Source: Planctomycetota bacterium (lineage in GTDB: Bacteria > Planctomycetota > Phycisphaerae > WQYP01). Taken from it: a DNA stretch of 11,649 nt. The position numbers and the translations under genes were made by a program. Numbering within the stretch: the first letter of the stretch is position 1; every line of letters starts with the position of its first letter. Of this stretch, positions 6,557 through 11,649 are shown in pieces. The notes under the pieces were generated by a model. That model was not told where the DNA came from. It did not search any database and saw nothing but the letters and a program-made list of their open reading frames with translations. The DNA lies in contig JAJXZA010000143.1 of the NCBI GenBank assembly GCA_021780285.1, positions 1 to 11,649 of the forward strand, read 5' to 3'.

Positions 6557-7729
6557 TTACTTTCCCGCGGCCTCCAGCGCAATGCAGCTATAAGCTGTTA
6601 CCAGATCCGGATTGCCCTCCAGCCAGCGATTGGCCCATATGTTCTTCCACGAGCCATCCTTTCTTTGCAGGCTCTTAAGCGTGGCATAAAGTTCGTGCTT
6701 CCAGTGGTGCTTAATGCCATTTACATCTGTAATGGTGTTGACATTAAGAGCCTTAAACGTCCGCGCAAACATCAGGTAGTAATAAAATAATCCCATGCGG
6801 CTGCCGCCGGTGCCTGGGTTGGCTTGCAGTGTCCAGTGGTCGCGAATCCACATCATCGCGGCTTTTACGCGTGGATCTTTGGCGGTAAGGCCCGCGTACA
6901 CCATGCTCTTAAGCCCCGTGTATGTCATGGTGCCATAAGTAGTCCACTCGCTATTAAGCGAACCTTTGGCGTGGCTGGCGCCCTTGAGCGTATCATGGTC
7001 GCCAAAATCAGAGCCACCGCCATTGGCCGGCGTATAAATAAAACCGCCGCCATTGCGTCCCTTGGCCCAAGGCAACGGATTGGTTTCGCTGTTCGCCTGG
7101 CAGTGCGTCACAAAAACCAACGCCCGCTTCATAGCAGGATTGCTCGCCGGGATACCGCTGTCGTGCAGGGCTTGTATAAAAAAGCCTGTGTTCGACAAGT
7201 CGGGCCGTCCGGTGCTGTAACCCACGCCTCCGTACCAACTGCTGGTTTTGGTTATAGTCTTCCCTTTGGCAGTTTTAGACCCCGTTTTGTACTGCAGCGA
7301 TATCAGATATTTTTGTGCGGCTTTAATTTGCTCTTTGTACGCATCGCCCGGTAGCGCGGCTAACATGCTAAGCACGATGGCCGTATTGTAATTTTGCAGC
7401 AAATTGTGCACATAAAACCCTCCGTCCGGCTCTCGGGTAGATTCTATAAACTTCATACCGCGGGCTACCGCCGGACTGCTCATGGGCAGCCCGCCTTGCA
7501 CCAGCGCCTTAACAGCCATCGCCGTCACCGCCGGGCCGACTTCACCCAACCATGAGCCGTTTGGCTCCTGATGCTTTACAAGGTAATTTAGCCCGCGCGC
7601 CACCACCTTATTCTTTACCGCAACGCCATCCACCTTGATGGTTGCGGCATTCAACCTACCGGCTGCCGAGAGGCCTGTCGCCCCCGCCAGCGCCATTGCC
7701 AAACACCATCTGCCAATGTTACGAACCAT
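6557..7729 (-). CDS. Secreted alpha/alpha-toroid protein with prenyltransferase/squalene-oxidase-type repeats
   Basis: This 390-residue protein has a Sec signal peptide (hydrophobic 8-24, likely cleavage near LNA-A at 28-29), so it is probably periplasmic or surface-exposed. The mature part is built of QW-like repeats: HQEPNGSWLGEVGPAVTA (53-70), REPDGGFYVHNLLQNYNTAI (99-118), RPDLSNTGFFIQAL (175-188), and QRKDGSWKN (355-363) followed by WLEGNPDLVTAYSCIALE. This is the fold of squalene-hopene cyclases and protein prenyltransferases. I see no DxDD motif, and the protein is shorter than a cyclase, so a terpene-cyclase activity is unlikely and a binding role is more plausible. The start at 7729 has a strong AGGAG eight bases upstream. 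A longer reading from 7810 would overlap the sensor gene and hide the signal peptide. It is 40 bases downstream of the protease-sensor gene, whose C-terminal domain is its paralogue. Confidence 0.85.
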   Translation of the reverse strand: MVRNIGRWCLAMALAGATGLSAAGRLNAATIKVDGVAVKNKVVARGLNYLVKHQEPNGSWLGEVGPAVTAMAVKALVQGGLPMSSPAVARGMKFIESTREPDGGFYVHNLLQNYNTAIVLSMLAALPGDAYKEQIKAAQKYLISLQYKTGSKTAKGKTITKTSSWYGGVGYSTGRPDLSNTGFFIQALHDSGIPASNPAMKRALVFVTHCQANSETNPLPWAKGRNGGGFIYTPANGGGSDFGDHDTLKGASHAKGSLNSEWTTYGTMTYTGLKSMVYAGLTAKDPRVKAAMMWIRDHWTLQANPGTGGSRMGLFYYYLMFARTFKALNVNTITDVNGIKHHWKHELYATLKSLQRKDGSWKNIWANRWLEGNPDLVTAYSCIALEAAGK

Positions 7730-7769
7730 TGCGAACACTCCTGAAAATACCGCCATCCAGCCGAGCCGC

Positions 7770-9773
7770 TCAATGCAGGCCCATCGCTCGCTCGATAGCC
7801 AAAACAGCATAAGTCGTTACCATAACTGGCCGTCCTTCAAGCCAGGCTGCCGCCCGCGTGTTTACCCAGCTTCCGTCGGGCCTTTGCATATCCGCCAATT
7901 GAGTCAGTAAATCGTTTCGCCAGTCATGCACCTGACCCGAAGCACCGGTAAATGTTTTGGTATGGCTGGCCGCCAATATGCGGGCAAATACAAGGTAGTA
8001 GTAAAATTGCCCACGAGCGCCTCCCTCTGCCGGATTGCACCGAAGTGTATAGTGGCTGGCAAGCCAGTGCCGCAGCCGCCGTACACGCAAATCGCCCGGG
8101 GTAAGCCTTGCATACACCAGACTTTTTAGCTGCGCATAGCTGAGCAGGCCATAGTTGTCCAAAATTTCGCTGGTGCTTCGCTCGTGCGCATCAAGCTGCA
8201 TATGATGCAGTTGCCAATCACTTTGGCGTGGCGGGCGCCCACCGGCCATTTGGCCCCCACTAAACCACTGATTTGCCGCAATACTGGCGGGACCGTCTGC
8301 GCGATGTAAAAACGCGATCCCATCCGCCAGCTGCAATTGATAACGCTCTGTGGGCAAGTCACGGAGAACGCTTAATACAATAGCCGTATTGTATTGTGGT
8401 TCGACATCGGTATAAAAACCGCCATCGCTATGACGACAATCTTCAATAAAATCAAGGCCGCGCTTTACCGGCGGCGACTGCAGCGGGTAGCCTGCATCCA
8501 CCAACGCCTTAACCACCAAAGCCGTCACTGCCGGGCCTATATGTCCCAACCACTGCCCTCGCCGCCCCTGCCGATGAAGCAAATACGCGATACCCCGATG
8601 CAGCGCATCGGTGCAGCGCGAAGTTGCCGCCGCTGCGCTAGCGCCATTTGCCCAGTCGCTTGCCGCCGATGACGCCTCGGCTGCCGCAGCCGGCCGGGCA
8701 TAGGTACAAATGGTAATGCTCGAAAGCACGAGAATCGGCAGCAAAAGTACAGCGGTACCTGAAATAATCCAGCGGCGGCCGATATCGCCAGGTTCCATCT
8801 CCCCCGCCTTCGAGAGCAGTCGCTGCATTCGCGCATAAAAATCAGAGCGCGAAGCCAACACCTGGCTCGCCCCCATCATTTGCCCGACCGGCCGCGCTCG
8901 CAGCTTTACCAAATCAAGCAGGCACGTCGCGTAGTCGCCGCGCAACGCTTTGCCGGCCGCCATCCGATCAGCGGTAAACTCCTGGCAACGGCGTATGTCG
9001 CGCCGCACCAGCCAGAACATCGGTTGATAAAAAAACAAAACACCCGCAATGGCCGCCGCCAGGCCTGTCAGAGCGTCGCGGCGGCGGACATGTACCAATT
9101 CATGCTGCAGCACAAAACGCAGATGCTTCCGGAACTGCTCATGGCATAGCTCCTCGGGAATCATCACCACAGGTTTACGCACGCCAAAAGTCATGGCGCT
9201 GGAGATGCCCGGCGCTACCAGCAGTTGCACACGGCTCCGATCAGCGCGGGCCGCCAAGTCATGCCACAACTCTAAGACGCCGGGCGGCGGGCAGGCACTA
9301 TGGCCAACCAATTGAGACAATTTGCAATGTCCCCAAACAAGCCGCATCACCATCAGTGCGCAGCCGGCCAGGTAAGCAATAACCAATGCCGCAGGCAAAG
9401 CCGTCGCCAGCCAATGGGCAACGGTCGTAACTGCCGGCATTGCCAACGATGCGTTTCCCCCTTGCACCGAAGAAGTTGCCGCGACGGCCAGGCCGCCGAC
9501 CGCACCGTTCGCACCCAGCAAACCAATATGCCCATCAGCCGCCTCGGGTTGCAAAATAGGATTGGCGGGCAAACGCACCACGGGCAACGTCCAGTGTGGC
9601 CACAGGGGCGCAGCCGCCACCAGCGCCGCCAGCAATAAGCCAAACATAAACGCTTCACCCACACGCTGGCGAACCGCCGGCGACCGCGGTATGCGCATGA
9701 CCAGAAACCCCAGCAACAGCACCAAGCTGCTGCTGAAGGCCGTATTGATCATCCATTGTGCAATCGGTTGCAT
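7770..9773 (-). CDS. M56 (BlaR1/MecR1-type) membrane metalloprotease fused to a C-terminal toroid domain
   Basis: This 667-residue protein has two parts. The N-terminal part is a BlaR1/MecR1-like M56 peptidase. It has membrane helices at about 11-27, 41-58 and 119-145. The block ISSAMTFGVRKPVVMIPEEL (190-209) precedes the zinc site H224-E225-L-V-H228, and the downstream glutamate E265 in RRCQEFTADR is the likely third ligand. All catalytic residues are present. Another helix at about 335-357 leads to an Ala-rich linker. In BlaR1 a penicillin-binding domain would follow. Here residues 386-665 are instead a repeat toroid with GQWLGHIGPAVTALVVKAL (406-424), DGGFYTDVEPQYNTAIVLS (450-468) and QRPDGSWVN (630-638), expected outside the inner membrane. 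By analogy, ligand binding would trigger intramembrane proteolysis that inactivates the BlaI-like repressor encoded 31 bases upstream. GGAG lies ten bases before the start. Confidence 0.9.
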   Translation of the reverse strand: MQPIAQWMINTAFSSSLVLLLGFLVMRIPRSPAVRQRVGEAFMFGLLLAALVAAAPLWPHWTLPVVRLPANPILQPEAADGHIGLLGANGAVGGLAVAATSSVQGGNASLAMPAVTTVAHWLATALPAALVIAYLAGCALMVMRLVWGHCKLSQLVGHSACPPPGVLELWHDLAARADRSRVQLLVAPGISSAMTFGVRKPVVMIPEELCHEQFRKHLRFVLQHELVHVRRRDALTGLAAAIAGVLFFYQPMFWLVRRDIRRCQEFTADRMAAGKALRGDYATCLLDLVKLRARPVGQMMGASQVLASRSDFYARMQRLLSKAGEMEPGDIGRRWIISGTAVLLLPILVLSSITICTYARPAAAAEASSAASDWANGASAAAATSRCTDALHRGIAYLLHRQGRRGQWLGHIGPAVTALVVKALVDAGYPLQSPPVKRGLDFIEDCRHSDGGFYTDVEPQYNTAIVLSVLRDLPTERYQLQLADGIAFLHRADGPASIAANQWFSGGQMAGGRPPRQSDWQLHHMQLDAHERSTSEILDNYGLLSYAQLKSLVYARLTPGDLRVRRLRHWLASHYTLRCNPAEGGARGQFYYYLVFARILAASHTKTFTGASGQVHDWRNDLLTQLADMQRPDGSWVNTRAAAWLEGRPVMVTTYAVLAIERAMGLH

Positions 9774-9804
9774 CTGCGGATAACTCCGGCTTGGCCAAGC
9801 GGCA

Positions 9805-10170
9805 TCAGGCTTGACGCGCTTGCTGAATCATCTGCTCTATGGCGCTAATTTCGCCTGCTGAAAGACGCTTGATTTGCAGCGCCTGTAAAACCAAATCGCC
9901 GACAGCGCCATTAAATACGCGGTCCACAAACTGGCCGACCACGCGTTGGCGCGTGTAAAGCGGCCGGTAAATAAAGGCGCGGCCCTGCGTTTCATGCGCC
10001 ACCAGACCTTTTTCTTCCATCACACGCAAAAAAGTCTGCACCGTGTTTTGTGCGATATTCTCCCGTTGCCGCATGAGGTCAAAAACCTCGCGAACGCTCG
10101 CGGAGCCTAGCTCCCATAGAATGGCTAATATTTCCAGTTCGCGTTCGGTGGGGGTATTTGCAAATGCCAT
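9805..10170 (-). CDS. BlaI/MecI-family transcriptional repressor
   Basis: This 121-residue protein is full length for the BlaI/MecI/CopY family (Penicillinase_R). Residues 6-70 form the winged helix domain: PTERELEILAILWELG (7-22), the recognition-helix region AQNTVQTFLRVMEEKG (40-55) and the wing HETQGRAFIYRP (59-70). The C-terminal dimerisation part has the usual hydrophobic pattern ending LSAGEISAIEQMIQQ (103-117). Family members bind palindromic operators as dimers and are inactivated by proteolysis triggered by their M56 partner, which here is the next gene. AGGTGA lies four bases before the ATG. A perfect palindrome overlaps its promoter, which fits autorepression. The usual beta-lactam link is not supported, because no beta-lactamase or penicillin-binding domain is in the window. 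Confidence 0.95.
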   Translation of the reverse strand: MAFANTPTERELEILAILWELGSASVREVFDLMRQRENIAQNTVQTFLRVMEEKGLVAHETQGRAFIYRPLYTRQRVVGQFVDRVFNGAVGDLVLQALQIKRLSAGEISAIEQMIQQARQA

Positions 10171-10189
10171 AGCATCACCTAATATTCAA

Positions 10190-10207
10190 AACCTAGTTTT
10201 CTAGGTT
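10190..10207. promoter_or_regulatory. Palindromic operator, probably for the BlaI-like repressor
   Basis: AACCTAG (10190-10196), TTTT, CTAGGTT (10201-10207) is a perfect 7-4-7 inverted repeat located 20-37 bases upstream of the repressor start codon. Its size and position suit a winged-helix dimer site. Its upstream edge overlaps the predicted -10 box. Extra CCTA half-site-like sequences occur at 10178-10181 and 10213-10216. No second copy of the full palindrome was noticed in the window. Confidence 0.7.
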
Positions 10208-10231
10208 ATCATCCTAAACAATCGGGGTCAA
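10203..10231 (-). promoter_or_regulatory. Promoter of the repressor-sensor-toroid operon
   Basis: On the minus strand TTGACC (complement of 10226-10231) is a good -35 box. With a 17-base spacer the -10 is TAACCT (complement of 10203-10208), and a 15-base spacer gives GATAAC. The -10 and the likely transcription start fall inside the palindrome 10190-10207, so a bound repressor would block RNA polymerase. Confidence 0.5.
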
Positions 10232-10275
10232 GCCATGCACCGCCATTTTTTTATTCCTCGAGCGGCTGGCGCTAT

Positions 10276-10304
10276 TTGCAATTTAAGCCGATGTCCTCTA
10301 GCAT
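10276..10304 (+). promoter_or_regulatory. Candidate promoter of tig
   Basis: TTGCAA (10276-10281) and TAGCAT (10299-10304) are separated by 17 bases, each matching four of six consensus positions. Transcription would start near 10311, at the beginning of the strong hairpin 10310-10340, and leave a leader of about 270 bases before the tig start codon. Confidence 0.35.
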
Positions 10305-10309
10305 CATGC

Positions 10310-10555
10310 GAGTTCAGGCCGATGATAGCGGTCTGAACTCTCTGCCACGAGTTACCGGTATGGTCGGGTGCCAGGCGTTGGTCGTGCTGCAGATGGAGGC
10401 CTCAAGGTACCGCCCTTGTCGCCTGCGAAGCCGAAGGCTCTTCGGAGCATTCTTCTCTTCTCAACGCCAAAAGCCTGAAACAGCAATGCCCGGACGGCAG
10501 CCTTATAGGCGATGAATTGGCCGATTGTTTTGGCTGATTACTTCACCCAATCGGC
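10310..10555 (+). ncRNA. Hairpin-rich leader region upstream of tig
   Basis: No convincing gene lies here, but several inverted repeats do. GAGTTCAGGCCG / CGGTCTGAACTC (10310-10321 / 10329-10340) is a 12-bp stem with one G-U pair and a 7-base loop. CAGGCG / CGCCTG (10372-10377 / 10420-10425) encloses CAAGG / CCTTG (10403-10407 / 10414-10418). CCGAAG-GCT-CTTCGG spans 10431-10445. GCCGATTG / CAATCGGC (10520-10527 / 10548-10555) ends 12 bases before the tig ribosome binding site GGAG (10568-10571). I cannot match this to a known RNA family. It may be an untranslated leader or a separate small RNA. Confidence 0.35.
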
Positions 10556-10580
10556 TCCCGCCAACTTGGAGAACCTTACC

Positions 10581-11649
10581 ATGACCGAAAACGCCACATC
10601 GCAAACCGCCGCGCCGGAAGAAAAATTCAATTCCTCCTGCACCGTTGAAGACCTAGGCGCTACGCGTAAAAAACTCTCGATTGCCATACCGGAAGAGCAA
10701 ATAGCCAAAACAATCGGCACCGCCTACAAAACACTGCAGCGCGAAGCCGCCATTCCTGGATTTCGGCGCGGCCGCACACCACGGCGGCTTCTGGAAAAGC
10801 GCTTCGGCTCGGCCATCAGCGATCAGGTAAAGCAGGAATTGGTCAAAGAATCAATTGAAAGCGCCGTTGCCGGAAATGAACTCAAACTCGTCGGCGAACC
10901 CGAACTCGATGTTGCCAAGCTTCAAGTACCCGAAACCGGGCCTTTCACGTTCAGCGTAACAGTCGAAGTAGAGCCGGAGTTCCCGCTGCCCGATCTTGCC
11001 AATATTGAAATTAAAAAGCCAATCTTCCAGCCCACCGACGAGCGGCTCGATCTTGCCATGCAGCATTTGCGCCGGGGCATGGGCCAGTGGGCGAAAACAT
11101 CCAATCCCGCAGGCCCGGAAGATATGATTCAAGCCAATGTCAAGGTGCTGGCCGAAGACGGGTCGGTAATTCATAACTATGACGAGGTTCCTCTTGCAGT
11201 CAAATCCTCCGCAGTGGGAGGCCTCAGGTTTGAAAACCTGCAACAATCCCTGACGGGCGCCCAGCCAGGCAAGCTCATTGAACTTAAAACCACCGGCCCC
11301 GCCGATCATGCCGATGAAACTCTTCGTGGCAAGAACGTGACCGTTCAGGTAACCCCTCTGGCCGTATCTCACTTTGAAGCGCCCGAACTAACCGATAAAC
11401 TCGCCACCGATAGCGGCTTTGACAGCCTCGAAGAAATGCGCCAATCCATGCGCGAAGCGCTGACCAAGCGGCTTACCGGCGAAACGCAAGGTGCCATGCG
11501 TGCTCAGGTACTGCGGTATCTTCTGGAGCGATGCGAGCTTTCGGTACCCGAAAATCTCTCCGCCCGCCAACAGAACCTGGTGCTGCGCCGCCGCGTCTCA
11601 CAGCTTTTCTCACAGGGCATTTCGCCGGACGATGTCAGCAAGCACGTCG
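10581..11649 (+). CDS. tig: Trigger factor, ribosome-associated chaperone (3' end cut off)
   Basis: The first 356 codons are open to the right edge. Trigger factor binds at the ribosomal tunnel exit and shields nascent chains. The N-terminal ribosome-binding domain carries the signature IPGFRRGRTPRRLLEKRFG (about 58-76), matching the family's GFRxGxxP loop. It is followed by the usual EPELDV, FTFSVTVEVEPEF and LPDLANIEIKKP segments. The middle domain at the FKBP/PPIase position (about 170-260) is divergent: the typical FKBP-like aromatic and glycine pattern is hard to see, so isomerase activity is doubtful. The C-terminal helical chaperone domain begins with LTDKLATDSGFDSLEEMRQSM and continues to the edge. 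The start has GGAG nine bases upstream. It is divergent from the repressor gene. Confidence 0.93.
   Translation, partial: MTENATSQTAAPEEKFNSSCTVEDLGATRKKLSIAIPEEQIAKTIGTAYKTLQREAAIPGFRRGRTPRRLLEKRFGSAISDQVKQELVKESIESAVAGNELKLVGEPELDVAKLQVPETGPFTFSVTVEVEPEFPLPDLANIEIKKPIFQPTDERLDLAMQHLRRGMGQWAKTSNPAGPEDMIQANVKVLAEDGSVIHNYDEVPLAVKSSAVGGLRFENLQQSLTGAQPGKLIELKTTGPADHADETLRGKNVTVQVTPLAVSHFEAPELTDKLATDSGFDSLEEMRQSMREALTKRLTGETQGAMRAQVLRYLLERCELSVPENLSARQQNLVLRRRVSQLFSQGISPDDVSKHV

Noticed and set aside
6557..7729. Squalene-hopene cyclase or other terpene cyclase
   Set aside because: No DxDD catalytic motif was seen, the length is well below that of a cyclase, and the protein has a secretion signal.
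7730..7810. Longer N-terminus for the secreted toroid protein
   Set aside because: It overlaps the end of the sensor gene, and the ATG at 7729 has a strong AGGAG and a clean signal peptide.
7770..10170. Beta-lactam resistance operon
   Set aside because: The repressor and protease are of the BlaI/BlaR1 type, but no penicillin-binding sensor domain or beta-lactamase is present.
10276..10515. Plus-strand 79-residue open frame before tig
   Set aside because: No ribosome binding site is evident, the composition is atypical, and the frame crosses several strong hairpins; an untranslated leader is more likely.

Overview
This window looks like chromosome from a Gram-negative-type bacterium, most likely a planctomycete, with Phycisphaerae as my best guess. 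The evidence is a signal-peptide-bearing OprP-type porin with an aromatic C-terminus, a BlaI/M56 pair joined to squalene-cyclase-like repeat proteins, and moderately high GC. The lineage is an inference, because the window holds no rRNA or other decisive marker. It contains no tRNA, rRNA, CRISPR array, transposase or phage gene.

Nine complete or nearly complete genes are visible. All but trigger factor lie on the minus strand. Read in their direction of transcription (from high to low coordinates) they are: a BlaI/MecI-type repressor (9805-10170); an M56/BlaR1-type membrane metalloprotease whose C-terminal half is an alpha/alpha-toroid of the prenyltransferase/squalene-oxidase repeat type (7770-9773); a secreted stand-alone protein made of the same repeats (6557-7729); an OprP-type outer-membrane porin with an N-terminal coiled coil (4922-6451); a myo-inositol-1-phosphate synthase (3763-4854); an orphan single-pass membrane protein (2800-3543); an ArnT/PMT-type glycosyltransferase (464-2404); a MazG-like nucleotide pyrophosphohydrolase (50-421); and the first codons of another gene that runs off the left edge (1-11). 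On the plus strand, divergent from the repressor, the trigger factor gene tig starts at 10581 and runs off the right edge.

The most interesting part is 6557-10231. It has the layout of a bla/mec signalling operon (repressor, then protease-sensor, then effector), but the usual penicillin-binding sensor domain is replaced by a toroid. That toroid is clearly paralogous to the secreted protein encoded 40 bases downstream. A 7-4-7 perfect palindrome (10190-10207) overlaps the predicted promoter of the repressor gene, so autorepression is likely. My reading is a self-contained envelope-sensing circuit in which sensor and target share one fold and perhaps one ligand. That is inference; the fusion, the paralogy and the operator are visible in the sequence.

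Two intergenic regions longer than 300 bases hold structure rather than genes. Region 2405-2799 carries a terminator-like nested inverted repeat, a weak promoter and a multi-helix leader that ends just before the glycosyltransferase start codon. Region 10171-10580 carries the repressor promoter and operator, a plausible tig promoter and a hairpin-rich leader of about 270 bases in front of tig.
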